Positions 33,877 through 42,711 of a stretch of 64,000 nt of DNA are shown piece after piece. The notes under the pieces were generated by a model. The model was not told the DNA's origin, made no database searches, and worked only from the letters and a program-made list of their open reading frames with translations. Positions within the stretch are counted from its first letter, which is position 1; every line of letters begins with the position of its first letter. Made by a program: the position numbers and the translations under genes. The DNA comes from JADJRG01 sp964474905 (GTDB lineage: Bacteria; Myxococcota_A; Polyangia; Nannocystales; Nannocystaceae), in the NCBI GenBank assembly GCA_964474905.1, contig CAYYUP010000002.1, positions 62,001-126,000 of the forward strand. The letters are read 5' to 3'.

Positions 33877-34758
33877 CTAGGAGGCGGCCTTTGCCATGGC
33901 TTCGGCCATCGTTGAGCCAAGATCCGAGGGCGTGTCAGAGATATACACGTCGGCGTCGCGGAGCGCCTCGAGCTTGGCCTCGGCGGTGCCCTTACCACCC
34001 GAGATGATCGCACCGGCGTGGCCCATGCGCTTGCCGGGAGGGGCCGTTACGCCGGCGATGAAGCCGACCACGGGCTTGCTGACGTGCTCCTTGATGAAGG
34101 CTGCGGCCTCCTCCTCGGCGGATCCACCGATCTCGCCGATCATGACGATGCCCTGGGTTTCGGGGTCCTCTTGGAAGAGTTTGAGGCAGTCGACGAAGTT
34201 GGTGCCGTTGACCGGGTCGCCACCGATGCCGATAGCTGTGGTCTGGCCCAGGCCGAGGGTTGTCAGCTGGTGCACAGCCTCGTAGGTGAGGGTGCCGGAG
34301 CGGGAGATCACGCCGATCTTGCCGGGTTTGTGGATGTACCCAGGCATGATGCCGATTCTGCATTGGTTGGGGGTGATAATACCCGGGCAGTTGGGGCCAA
34401 TAAGCCTCGATGAACGCCCCTGCAGGTATCGCTTCACCTTGACCATGTCGGCGACGGGCACGCCCTCGGTGATGCAGACGATCAGCGGGATCTCGGCGTC
34501 GGCGGCCTCCATGATCGCGTCCGCTGCGAAGGGCGGCGGCACGAAGATGACGGTCGCGTTGGCGCCGGTGGTTTCGACTGCGCCAGAGACGGTGTCGAAG
34601 ACCGGGAGCCCCAGGACTTTGCTGCCGCCCTTGCCGGGGGTCACACCGCCGACGACTTGAGTGCCGTAGCCGAGCGATTTCTCGGCGTGGAAGGTGCCGA
34701 CCTTGCCGGTGATGCCCTGCACGAGGAGGCGGGTATTTTTGTCGACGAGTACGCTCAT
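33877..34758 (-). CDS. sucD: Succinyl-CoA ligase (ADP/GDP-forming) subunit alpha
   Basis: The 293-residue alpha subunit of succinyl-CoA synthetase, TCA cycle. The CoA-binding N-terminal domain begins LVQGITGKVGTFHAEKSLGYG; the phosphohistidine region contains GEIGGSAEEEAA and GHAGAIISGGKGTAEAK, where the His is the phosphorylated residue. Length is normal. The ATG at 34758 overlaps the sucC stop by 4 bases, so translation is coupled. Upstream in-frame extension to 34944 is antisense-like and not used. Confidence 0.96.
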   Translation of the reverse strand: MSVLVDKNTRLLVQGITGKVGTFHAEKSLGYGTQVVGGVTPGKGGSKVLGLPVFDTVSGAVETTGANATVIFVPPPFAADAIMEAADAEIPLIVCITEGVPVADMVKVKRYLQGRSSRLIGPNCPGIITPNQCRIGIMPGYIHKPGKIGVISRSGTLTYEAVHQLTTLGLGQTTAIGIGGDPVNGTNFVDCLKLFQEDPETQGIVMIGEIGGSAEEEAAAFIKEHVSKPVVGFIAGVTAPPGKRMGHAGAIISGGKGTAEAKLEALRDADVYISDTPSDLGSTMAEAMAKAAS

Positions 34759-35951
34759 TTCGCCATCTCCACGATCTTTTGGGCGGCGTCGCGGAGCGAC
34801 GACGCGGTGGTCAGGTTGAGGCCGCTTTCGTCGAGCAGCTTCTTGCCGAGTTCGACGTTGGTGCCCTCTAGTCGGACGACAAGAGGCACCGTGAGGCCGA
34901 CCTCTTTGACGGCGGTGATCACCCCAAGGGCGATCGTGTCGCACTTCATGATGCCGCCGAAGATATTGACGAGAATGCCCTGCAGGCTGGGGTCACGGGT
35001 GATCAGCTTGAAGGCTGCGGTGACCCGCTCTGCTGTTGCGCCGCCGCCGACATCGAGGAAGTTCGCCGGCTCTGCGCCGAAGTACTTGATGATGTCCATG
35101 GTCGCCATCGCCAGGCCGGCACCGTTGACCATGCAGCCGATGGTGCCCGACAGATTGACGTAGCTGAGCTCGTGTTCTTTGGCCTCGAGTTCGGCGGGAT
35201 CCTCTTCGTCGGGATCGCGGAACGCCTCGATATCCTTGTGCCGGTAGAGCGCGTTGTCGTCGAAGGTGACCTTGGCGTCGAGGGCGACGACATCGCCGGC
35301 GCCGGTGATCACCAGAGGGTTGATCTCGAAGAGAGACGCGTCGAGCCGCTCGTAGGCGCCGGCCAGTTTTTGGAGGAAGGCGGCCATCTTGCGTGCCACC
35401 TTGCCCTTAAGCCCGAGGGCGTAGGCCAGCTTGCGCGCCTGAAAACCGGCGAGGCCGATCGCCGGGTCGATGGTCTCTTTGAGGATCTTTTCGGGCGTGT
35501 GGGCGGCGACCTCTTCGATCTCCATGCCGCCTTCGGTCGAGGCCATCACGGTGACGCGTCCGCTTGCCCGGTCGAGGGTCATGCCGATGTAGAGTTCGCG
35601 GGCGATGTCCATGCCCTGCTCGATCAGCAGGCGCTGGACCTTCTTGCCCTCGGGCCCGGTTTGAATGGTGACCAAGGTGCTGCCGAGCATTTTTTCGGCG
35701 AGCTCGGCCGCAGCTGCGGCCCCCTTGACGACCTTCACACCGCCGAGATCGGGATGCTCTTTGTAACGGCCCTTGCCGCGTCCGCCAGCGTGGATCTGGG
35801 CCTTGACGACGACGACCTCACTGCCGGTTTGGGCGATCAGATCGGCAGCGGCGGCCTTGGCTTCGGCCGCCGTGAATGCGACCTGCGAGAGCGGCACCGG
35901 CACACCGGCGTCGCGTAGCAGGTCTTTGCCCTGGTACTCGTGGATCTTCAT
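34755..35951 (-). CDS. sucC: Succinyl-CoA ligase subunit beta
   Basis: The 398-residue beta subunit starts MKIHEYQGKDLLRDAG, the usual first residues of SucC. The ATP-grasp domain includes VVVKAQIHAGGRGKGRYKEH; the C-terminal ligase domain has INIFGGI-like VNIFGGIMKCDTIALGV. GAGG lies 8 bases before the ATG at 35951, supporting this start over the longer frame. It is the first gene of sucCD; no other TCA gene is adjacent. Confidence 0.96.
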   Translation of the reverse strand: MKIHEYQGKDLLRDAGVPVPLSQVAFTAAEAKAAAADLIAQTGSEVVVVKAQIHAGGRGKGRYKEHPDLGGVKVVKGAAAAAELAEKMLGSTLVTIQTGPEGKKVQRLLIEQGMDIARELYIGMTLDRASGRVTVMASTEGGMEIEEVAAHTPEKILKETIDPAIGLAGFQARKLAYALGLKGKVARKMAAFLQKLAGAYERLDASLFEINPLVITGAGDVVALDAKVTFDDNALYRHKDIEAFRDPDEEDPAELEAKEHELSYVNLSGTIGCMVNGAGLAMATMDIIKYFGAEPANFLDVGGGATAERVTAAFKLITRDPSLQGILVNIFGGIMKCDTIALGVITAVKEVGLTVPLVVRLEGTNVELGKKLLDESGLNLTTASSLRDAAQKIVEMAK

Positions 35952-36241
35952 GGATTGTTCCTCGGTGGAGGGGCGGCCGACTCCGCCGGTTCCCGCTCCG
36001 GGTCTGCGAGCACCACTGCGTGGACTCGTGCGCTCGTATACCAGCGGCCGGTCTGGGCTGGCAACGTCGACGACGGCGCGATCTCGGTCGATTCTTGCGT
36101 TGGCAGCGTATTGGCGCCGCGGATCACACGGCCGCCCGATCACTCGCGCGCGCCGGTGCGGATCGTCTGTCGATGATCAGGGTCGGGCCTGAACACTCGT
36201 GCTTTGGCGTGGATCGTTTGTGGGCGTCGACGGAAGTGCGC

Positions 36242-37729
36242 CTACTGCGGAATGATGCCGCAGGACATGACCTCGCTCGGCACACAGCCGGCGCAGTCCC
36301 AGCGCCAGTTGTCGAGCAGGAGCACGGTATCGAGGATGTCGTCGCCCTTATCGAAGACAGTCCAGGCCAGAGTGAAGGTCTCTTCGGGGATCGCCGAGCC
36401 TTTGACGGTTGACCAGCCGCTGCTGCCACCTTCGCCGTCAAAGCCGGTGTGCGCGAGCTCGGGTGATTCTGTTGTGTATTTGATGAGACCGTTTTGGGCG
36501 AGCGAGGTGACTGTCAGCGGCCGGGGTGAATCCCCCTGGTCGGTGATGAAGGTGACGTTGCCGGTGTAGGACTCGCTCGTCGACCAGAGGATCGCCATAT
36601 CGTTGAATGAGGTGTTCACCCACTCTGGGTACTCGGCCGAGAAAAACGCGATATCGACATTGAACCCATGGGTGCCCTTTGGGACAGTTACATCGAACTG
36701 GAGGTAGAAGACGTCGTTGGCGGTTTTGGTGCCCAGGTTCCATTGGGTATCGAGGGTGTCTGAGCAGTCGCCGATGCCGTCACAATCCTCGAAGGGGGCG
36801 CCACCTTTGCCATTATTGGAGCCCTTTTCGTGGTGCATGATGCCGGGCAGGGAGAGCAGGCCGTCGGGGTTGTCGTTGGGCGTAATACCGGTTTGAGCGG
36901 AGCCGGGCGGCGCCAAGAGCACGCCGTCGGCGTCGGGCATGGGCAGGTTGCCGGTGCTTATCACGAGCAGTTTGGATCCCTCCCGGGGGCCCCATGTGGG
37001 GGTATTGCCCTTCATGTGGCTGCCGAATTGGCTTGCCACGCGGTAGGCATCGGCGTCGGCGGATTGGAGATCGTAATTGGTGACAGGGATGTGCTTGTTC
37101 GCGTCTGAAAAGTCGACGCCGAGCGTATTGCAGGCGAGGCCGAGTGCGTGCAGCGGCTCGTTGGACACGTCATCGCAGGAGATGACCTCACCGGGGGCTT
37201 CGCAGACCTCGCAGGCGGAGGTATCAAAGGAGCAATTCTCGGCACAGCTGAGCTCCCCGCTGGTGTACTGCCCGTCGATCTTGGCGCAATCTTGGACCGG
37301 CAAAATGTCGCCATCACAGGCCTCGTCCGGATCGAGTTGGCCGTCGCCGCAATGGTCGGTTGCTGGGGTCAGCGTACAGTCAGGCTCGCAGCCGTCGTTG
37401 GGGATGAGATTGCCGTCGTCACAGGCTTCGCCCTCGTCGAGGATAAAGTCGCCGCATTCACCGGGCAGCGTGTCGTCTTCGGTTCCTCCCGAGCTCGAGT
37501 CGGAGTCGGAGCTGGAGTCAGAGTCGGAGTCAGACTCTCCGCCCGTCGTCGATGTTGTGTCGGAGCCGCCCTCTGTTTCGGTTGCATCAGAGGTTGAGCC
37601 TGTGCTCTCGGAGTCGGAGTCGGAGGCAGAGTCGGTCGCAGAGGCTGTGGGTTCATCCTCGGGACAGCCGCTCAGCACGAGCAACGGGGCACATAAGAGG
37701 AGCGAGTGAATATGACTAAGATGTCGCAT
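36242..37729 (-). CDS. Cys-rich lipoprotein with choice-of-anchor L-like domain
   Basis: A 495-residue lipoprotein with signal and lipobox Leu-Ser-Gly-Cys (about 19-22), a Ser/Asp/Glu/Thr linker (about 28-85), one DUF4215-type CDDGN repeat (CGDFILDEGEACDDGN) and a second incomplete one, a CEVCEAP cysteine pair, and a large C-terminal domain. The latter (VDIAFFSAEYPEWVNTSFNDM; LDNWRWDCAGC at the end) resembles choice-of-anchor L domains of secreted bacterial proteins. Function unknown, presumably on the cell surface. CATACT overlaps the region just before the ATG, so the true start is slightly uncertain. Confidence 0.82.
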   Translation of the reverse strand: MRHLSHIHSLLLCAPLLVLSGCPEDEPTASATDSASDSDSESTGSTSDATETEGGSDTTSTTGGESDSDSDSSSDSDSSSGGTEDDTLPGECGDFILDEGEACDDGNLIPNDGCEPDCTLTPATDHCGDGQLDPDEACDGDILPVQDCAKIDGQYTSGELSCAENCSFDTSACEVCEAPGEVISCDDVSNEPLHALGLACNTLGVDFSDANKHIPVTNYDLQSADADAYRVASQFGSHMKGNTPTWGPREGSKLLVISTGNLPMPDADGVLLAPPGSAQTGITPNDNPDGLLSLPGIMHHEKGSNNGKGGAPFEDCDGIGDCSDTLDTQWNLGTKTANDVFYLQFDVTVPKGTHGFNVDIAFFSAEYPEWVNTSFNDMAILWSTSESYTGNVTFITDQGDSPRPLTVTSLAQNGLIKYTTESPELAHTGFDGEGGSSGWSTVKGSAIPEETFTLAWTVFDKGDDILDTVLLLDNWRWDCAGCVPSEVMSCGIIPQ

Positions 37730-37905
37730 GAGTATGATCCGTTTGTCGCGGGGTCTAAGGGCTGCGGCTACACGTTAATTGTGTAGCAGCACTCGGTCGC
37801 TGCGGGTACTTGTCGCTTGCGCGGAGGAGGGCTCGCGGGGCGCATGTGTGCAGGTGCAAACGCAGCGCAGTCGCGCCGGTGAAGGGCGGCCGCGGAGTTG
37901 CCGAA

Positions 37906-39702
37906 TCAGCGGCGACTGGGGGCCGAGGGGGTCATCGGCAGCTCGATGAGTTCGTTCTTGCGCTGGATGATGACGACGATCTCGACCCCGGGCTCGAGGG
38001 CCCCAAAGGCCGCCATATAGTCGTCTAGGTTGTGCACTTCGCGTCCGCCTAGCCCGGTGATCACGTCGCCAGCCCGAAGCCCGGCATTTTCGGCCGGGCC
38101 GCCCGGACGTACACCGCTCAGCTTTACGCCTTCGACCTGGGCGCCGTAGTCAGGGATTGTTCCCAGCGATACTCGGAAGCCCCGGCGGGTGGGGGTTTTT
38201 TGGGCGACCCTAATGACGTCAAAGGTGGGGCGCTCCTCCATCACCCGGCGGACGAGTCGCAGGGCGAAGTCGCCGACCTGCACGGCACCTTGGATGTTGA
38301 CGCGTTCGATGTCATCGCTTGGACGGTGGTAGTCGTCGTGGGGCCCGGTAAAGAAGTGGAGCACGGGCAGCCCGGCCTCCGTAAACGAGGCCTGATCGGA
38401 GGAGCCGTATCCGCCCTCGCCAGCCTCGATTGTCAGCGCTCCGCGGCTGCGCTCGAGGAGGTCTGGCCAGGGAGTGGAGGTGCCTGTGCCGGAGACGATC
38501 AGCGAGTCGTCGTGGAGGCGGCCGACCATGTCAAAGTTGATCATTGCGGCGATCAAAGAGCGCTCCTCGGTGCTCAGATGTTCGACCAGATATTTGCTGC
38601 CAAGGAGGCCCATTTCCTCGGCCGCAAAGGCGTAAAAAACGACGTCGTAGGGGCGTGCCTCGGTCGGAATTACGGCTAATGCCTCGGCGATCGCGAGCAT
38701 CGTCGCGACCCCTGAAGCGTTGTCATCGGCGCCGTTGTGGATCGCGTCGACGCCGGGCGCGAGCGACGAGCTGGTGCCGTGACCGAGGTGGTCCATGTGG
38801 GCGCCGAGCACCAGCCGTTTGCCGCTGCTGCCGTTGCCGCGGAGTATGCCGCCGACGTTGGCGGTGTTCAGGCGGATGGGTTCGATCGGCGTCGCGATCT
38901 CGGCGGCGCGGCGGCTCTTTGCACCGAGCTTTGGCGGCTTACCTGTGCGGGATCCGAGCGCCCGGAAGACCTGCGGTGCGCCGCTCTTGCCGACGCTGAG
39001 CACGGGGATCCGAAGATCGCTAAAGGCGCCGTGATTGGGGTAAGACACCTCTAATTCGGGATCGACGAGGAGTACCGCGACAGCGCCTCGATCGCGGGCT
39101 GCGATCACCCGCGACTGCGGTCGCTTGTGCGACTGTGGTATGTGCGGATCGCTTGGGTTGGTCGCTAGCACCACCGCGATCTGGCCCGAGAGACGCTTGC
39201 CGAGGCCGCTGTAGTCGCCATCCCCCTTGTCGCCGGCGATCCCCTGACCGACGTAGACGAGCTTTGCTTGTACCGGCGTATCGCCGCTGTCATGGCCGAA
39301 GGGCACCAGTTTGTGCGCGACCGGATCTGTGCCCTTGGCGAGTGAAAACAGGCTCTGCGCGCCATCGCGGAGGCGGACGCCGTCGATGACCTCGAGGGGC
39401 TGTAAAAATGAATCGCCGAAGGCCGGAGCTAGGCCGTAGGTCTCCATCGCCCCCTGGATATGTGCTTGCACGCGGCGATCCGCGTCGGTGCCCGGAGAAC
39501 GACCCTCTTGGGCGTCATCCGCGAGAAACTCGACATGTGCTCGAAGCGTCGCCGCAGAGGGTGCTAGAAGCGCCTCCCAGGGATTTGTTGTCGGCGGCGC
39601 CGCGTCCGTGCTGGGGGTAGAATCGGGGGTCGCCGAGGTGCGGTGGCAGGCGAGTCCGAGCGCGGCGAGCACGATGAAGGAGGACAGACGACGGAGGCGC
39701 AT
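37906..39702 (-). CDS. M28-family metallopeptidase lipoprotein with PA and PDZ domains
   Basis: A 598-residue exported protein: lipobox Gly-Leu-Ala-Cys (about 16-19), a PA-like insert (about 140-235), and an M28 zinc peptidase domain with metal ligands in GAHMDHLGHG (His, Asp), NGADDNASGVA (Asp), AAEEMGLLGS (catalytic and binding Glu), INFDMVGR (Asp) and HDDYHRPSDD (His). A C-terminal PDZ domain (about 510-590, VRPGGPAENAGLRAGDVITGLGG) follows. It probably removes N-terminal amino acids from peptides outside the cytoplasmic membrane. TACCCT sits 8 bases before the ATG with no ribosome-binding site. Confidence 0.9.
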   Translation of the reverse strand: MRLRRLSSFIVLAALGLACHRTSATPDSTPSTDAAPPTTNPWEALLAPSAATLRAHVEFLADDAQEGRSPGTDADRRVQAHIQGAMETYGLAPAFGDSFLQPLEVIDGVRLRDGAQSLFSLAKGTDPVAHKLVPFGHDSGDTPVQAKLVYVGQGIAGDKGDGDYSGLGKRLSGQIAVVLATNPSDPHIPQSHKRPQSRVIAARDRGAVAVLLVDPELEVSYPNHGAFSDLRIPVLSVGKSGAPQVFRALGSRTGKPPKLGAKSRRAAEIATPIEPIRLNTANVGGILRGNGSSGKRLVLGAHMDHLGHGTSSSLAPGVDAIHNGADDNASGVATMLAIAEALAVIPTEARPYDVVFYAFAAEEMGLLGSKYLVEHLSTEERSLIAAMINFDMVGRLHDDSLIVSGTGTSTPWPDLLERSRGALTIEAGEGGYGSSDQASFTEAGLPVLHFFTGPHDDYHRPSDDIERVNIQGAVQVGDFALRLVRRVMEERPTFDVIRVAQKTPTRRGFRVSLGTIPDYGAQVEGVKLSGVRPGGPAENAGLRAGDVITGLGGREVHNLDDYMAAFGALEPGVEIVVIIQRKNELIELPMTPSAPSRR

Positions 39703-39710
39703 GGCTGCGG

Positions 39711-39719
39711 AGGGTAGCA
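39711..39719 (-). promoter_or_regulatory. Candidate extended -10 before the M28 peptidase gene
   Basis: On the minus strand TGCTACCCT is followed by 8 bases and the ATG at 39702. It is the same nine-base string as before the lytic transglycosylase and rpoN. No Shine-Dalgarno sequence follows, consistent with a nearly leaderless mRNA. Confidence 0.4.
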
Positions 39720-39777
39720 GCGTTTGCGCGAATGAGAGCGTCGTCTGGCGTGACCTGCCGATGCCCTTGATCGGTGC

Positions 39778-40824
39778 TCACCAATCGAGGATCGAAGCAC
39801 CCCAAGTGAAGCCCGAGCCGAAGGCGACCAGGGCGATCTTCTTGCCGGCCACCAGAGTGCCGCTGTCGACGGCCTCGGCGAGCAGGATCGGCAGGGTTGC
39901 AGCGGTTGTATTGCCGTAGCGATGGATGTTGTGCGGGACCCTGTCGGCGGGCAGCTTGAGCAGCTCGGCGACGTATTGGTTGATCCGCATGTTGGCCTGG
40001 TGAAAGAAGAAGAGATCGATGTCTTCGAGGGTGGTGTTGGCCTCGTCGCAGGCTCGGTGGAGGGCCGCGCTCATCCTCGATACCGCGTGTTTGAAGACCA
40101 TGCGGCCGTTCATCTGGGCGTACATCGCTTCGGGGGCGACTTGGCCGATCCCGTCGGCGTTGAGGGCAATGAAGGGTCGATCGCGGATGTCCCAGATCCG
40201 TTGGCTGAGGATCTCTGCGTGTGATCCGTCGGCGCCAATGTGGATGCTGCGGATGCCGCGATCTTCGTCGGTTGCCGAGACGATGACCGCCCCCGCGCCG
40301 TCGCCAAAAAGCGAAGAGATGGTGCGTCCGCGGGTCGAGAGGTCGAGTGCGGCGGAGTGGGTCTCGGCGCCAACGCAGAGCACGTGCTTGCAGGCTCCTG
40401 AGCGCACCATCGCGTTTGCGGTGGTCAGCGAGTAGAGAAAGCCCGAGCACTGGTTGCGGATGTCGAGGGCTGGCACGTGCTTGGCGTCGGCGCCCTCGTT
40501 GAGGCCCAGGCGATGTTGCAGGAGCACTCCGCTGCCGGGGAACGCGAAGTCGGGGGAGAGCGTTGCGACGATGATCAGGTCGAGGTCGTTCGCCTCGAGG
40601 CCGGCATCTTGGAGAGCATCCTGTGCCGCGTTTGCCCCGAGCTCGGCAGTGCCGACTCCAGCGTCGGCGAAGCGTCGGGATTGAATCCCGGTGCGCTGTT
40701 GGATCCACTCGTCGGTGGTCTCAATGCCGTACTGCGTGATCAGGTCGTCATTGGTGACGACACGAGGAGGCACGTAGAAGCCGGTACCCGAGATGCAGGC
40801 GTTGATCGGAGATCGAGTGCTCAT
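39778..40824 (-). CDS. fabH: 3-oxoacyl-ACP synthase III family protein (KAS III)
   Basis: The 348-residue thiolase-fold enzyme condenses an acyl-CoA starter with malonyl-ACP. The catalytic Cys is in NQCSGFLYSL, the His in FFHQANMRI and the Asn in HRYGNTTAAT, completing the KAS III triad. It starts with ISGTGFYVPPRVVTNDDL, typical of FabH. As a lone gene outside a fab cluster, it could be the housekeeping FabH or a paralogue using another starter, for example branched acids. ATG at 40824 is chosen over a TTG two codons upstream. Confidence 0.88.
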   Translation of the reverse strand: MSTRSPINACISGTGFYVPPRVVTNDDLITQYGIETTDEWIQQRTGIQSRRFADAGVGTAELGANAAQDALQDAGLEANDLDLIIVATLSPDFAFPGSGVLLQHRLGLNEGADAKHVPALDIRNQCSGFLYSLTTANAMVRSGACKHVLCVGAETHSAALDLSTRGRTISSLFGDGAGAVIVSATDEDRGIRSIHIGADGSHAEILSQRIWDIRDRPFIALNADGIGQVAPEAMYAQMNGRMVFKHAVSRMSAALHRACDEANTTLEDIDLFFFHQANMRINQYVAELLKLPADRVPHNIHRYGNTTAATLPILLAEAVDSGTLVAGKKIALVAFGSGFTWGASILDW

Positions 40825-40945
40825 CGTCAAAGCGGCAGTAGAATAGCACGGAGGCTGGGATCCGAGCCTGTCACGGGACCGGCAGCGGGGTCACGGGGGC
40901 CGGACTACCCGAGTGCAGGAGCAGTGTTCCGTGCGCTCAGGCGCG

Positions 40946-41989
40946 TCATTTGGCGGCGCGACGCTCGGCTCTGCGGGCCTCTCGGGCCGCGGCCGCTTCG
41001 GCCTCTTCGGCCTCTTCGACGTCGATCTCCTCCCAGAGGCCCATCACCATTCGCTCTTGGTCGTCCCAGGCCTCACCGTCGAGGCCGTCGTCCGGCTCTT
41101 TGCCGAGCATCTTGGTGGTGACGCGACCGTCGGGGTCGAGGCCCGATCGAGTTGCCCGACGGACGAAGTATTTGCGCATCGATGCCGCCCGCTCTTCGTG
41201 TTTCGAGGGACAGATCTTGCCGCCCGAGACAGCCCTGTGCACGTTGTACCAGGTGGGATCGAGGGTGATGTCGAAGCTCTCGCCGTTGGAGTCTTTGCAG
41301 CGGATGGCGCCGCTGTTCATCTTGCGCAGCGCTCGAAGGGCGGCGCGGCGGTAGAGGAGAATATCGACGATCGGGTCGCAGAGAACCCGCGGGTCGGCCT
41401 CTTTGTCCCAGATAAGCGTGAAGTAATTCGAGTTCATGCCGAAGAGGCCGTAGGTCTGCCAGACCGTCGGATCCTCGGCGTAGGGATTATTTTCGTAGCG
41501 TGTCGACATCTTTCGCCAGCTCACGTAGCTGGCGTTTAGGTCAGGTGAGAGGCGGTGCACCAGGCCCGCCTGGTAGCTCGACTCGCGGAGGGCGACCAGC
41601 GCGAGCAGCTTCTTGAAGCCAGTGCCGGCGCCGAGGCGTTTGCCGACGTGGCGGAGCACTCGCTTGGTCCGGTCTTGGGACGACTTGGTGATCCGCGGAC
41701 GTCGCTCCTCGAGGCTGTGCACGCAGCTCATCGGTCGGAACTCAAACTCGTCGGAGTCGTCTTGTGCCTCGGCGTCATCGATGTCTTCTTCTTCGACATC
41801 GACTTCGACATCTTCGCCAGCGTCTGGAATGGGCCCATCGACGTCAGAGTCGTCGGCGAGCGCGGCGATCGATCCCTCGATGCTATCGCTGAGGATTTCC
41901 AGGTCTTCGCGGGCGTCGGGTTCGCCGGCTTCGCTCTCTGAGCAAGCGACGAGGCCGCAGCAGAGTAGTGCAGGGATGAGGCATCGCAT
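40946..41989 (-). CDS. Lipoprotein with lysozyme/transglycosylase-like domain
   Basis: A 347-residue lipoprotein: signal MRCLIPALLCCGLVACSES with lipobox Leu-Val-Ala-Cys, an acidic Asp/Glu-rich linker (about 20-75), a central domain with ALRESSYQAGLVHRLS and YGLFGMNSNYFTL, which resembles the catalytic Glu and QLxPxT-like region of SLT/goose-type lysozyme folds, and a Glu/Ala/Arg-rich C-terminal helix (about 320-347). AGGAG lies 10 bases before the ATG at 41989. The start shares bases with the stop of a 48-codon frame upstream (TGATG), suggesting coupling. Activity on peptidoglycan is inferred. Confidence 0.72.
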   Translation of the reverse strand: MRCLIPALLCCGLVACSESEAGEPDAREDLEILSDSIEGSIAALADDSDVDGPIPDAGEDVEVDVEEEDIDDAEAQDDSDEFEFRPMSCVHSLEERRPRITKSSQDRTKRVLRHVGKRLGAGTGFKKLLALVALRESSYQAGLVHRLSPDLNASYVSWRKMSTRYENNPYAEDPTVWQTYGLFGMNSNYFTLIWDKEADPRVLCDPIVDILLYRRAALRALRKMNSGAIRCKDSNGESFDITLDPTWYNVHRAVSGGKICPSKHEERAASMRKYFVRRATRSGLDPDGRVTTKMLGKEPDDGLDGEAWDDQERMVMGLWEEIDVEEAEEAEAAAAREARRAERRAAK

Positions 41990-42135
41990 CAAGATCTTGC
42001 TCCTTGGCTGCGAGCCGTTCGAGGACGGGGCGCGGCCGCTGGCGAGGCGGGGACGAAAGGGGCGCGTGGGCGCGGTTGTTGTGCGATGCACAGCACGTTC
42101 TGGGTCGATCCCTGGGGGAAGAGGGCGACCATCAT
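41989..42135 (-). CDS. Small upstream ORF coupled to lysozyme-like lipoprotein
   Basis: A 48-residue frame starts with ATG at 42135 after a strong AAGGAA 8 bases upstream, and its TGA overlaps the ATG of the lipoprotein gene (TGATG). The peptide begins MMVALFPQGSTQ and becomes Pro/Arg/Ala-rich. The ribosome-binding site and overlap argue for translation, perhaps as a leader that controls the downstream gene. The composition is near that of noncoding DNA here, so it may not be a stable protein. Confidence 0.4.
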   Translation of the reverse strand: MMVALFPQGSTQNVLCIAQQPRPRAPFVPASPAAAPRPRTARSQGARS

Positions 42136-42213
42136 AACGATGGTTCCTTTCCTTTCGTAGCCTGCTCTGCGAGCCGTTTCTGGCGCGATCTCGCCCGGCT
42201 GTATATGCATGCA

Positions 42214-42230
42214 AAGTGCCACTGGCACTT
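42214..42230. promoter_or_regulatory. 17-base palindrome, possible operator
   Basis: AAGTGCCA and TGGCACTT flank a single C, a perfect 8-bp dyad. TGCATGCA lies directly beside it (42206-42213). The position, about 80 bases upstream of the small ORF start and next to a possible -10 on the minus strand, fits a repressor or activator site. No known regulator is inferred. Confidence 0.4.
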
Positions 42231-42449
42231 GCGCAGACGCGCGTCCAAGAGACGGCCGCGCGTCCGTTTGCAGCCGGCCCCAAGATGTCGTGGATCGAGT
42301 CCTCACTCCTACGCAATATGTTGTGGTCTTGTCCCCTGGGAGATCATGCGCGGCGCGGTTTTCCAGTCGGCGGCTAGAGGGCCGCGAGCGGTCCCTTGTG
42401 CACGTTTGGGAGCGGCGTTAGCGGAGGAGTGCGAGTGTAGGGGGGGGAT

Positions 42450-42480
42450 CCCTCAAACGTTGGAAGCGCACGTTTGAGGG
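42450..42480. repeat. 11-bp perfect inverted repeat
   Basis: CCCTCAAACGT (42450-42460) and ACGTTTGAGGG (42470-42480) are separated by 9 bases and flanked by G runs. Neither strand has a T tract after it, so a terminator is less likely than an operator or an mRNA hairpin. Confidence 0.45.
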
Positions 42481-42525
42481 GGGGAAATGCCCGTTGTTCG
42501 CGGCTTTGAGCAGTTCATGCGCGTC

Positions 42526-42543
42526 CTGTCCCAAGAGACATGT
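42526..42543 (+). repeat. Dispersed CAAGAGACATGT repeat, copy 2
   Basis: CTGTCCCAAGAGACATGT matches the copy at 1881-1898 in 17 of 18 positions. It lies in the leader region about 170 bases upstream of the M15-like peptidase gene. Confidence 0.5.
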
Positions 42544-42711
42544 TTTCTGATCGATCGGGTCACTCAACACATTGGTCACAAACATGATGTTGTCTGGGTT
42601 ACGCAATTTTCTGTCGAAAGGCGTGGACTAGTTCTTTGTTGTAGTTACACTCGTGGCGCCCGCAGGGATGCGGGGCTGGCCGGGAGGCCACGGGACAAGG
42701 ACATCCGGCAA

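Larger units (their letters stand above)
42136..42711. other. Divergent intergenic region with several palindromes
   Basis: About 575 bases between divergent lipoprotein genes. It holds a 17-base palindrome AAGTGCCAcTGGCACTT (42214-42230), an 11-bp inverted repeat (42450-42480) and one copy of the CAAGAGACATGT repeat (42526-42543). TATACA on the minus strand near 42205 could be the -10 for the small ORF/lysozyme-like gene, with the 17-base palindrome over its -35 region. TTACACT near 42646-42652 may serve the forward gene. No RNA gene recognised. Confidence 0.45.

Noticed and set aside
42418..42606. 62-codon minus-strand frame in the divergent intergenic region
   Set aside because: It crosses the 11-bp inverted repeat and the CAAGAGACATGT copy, has no ribosome-binding site and no motif.
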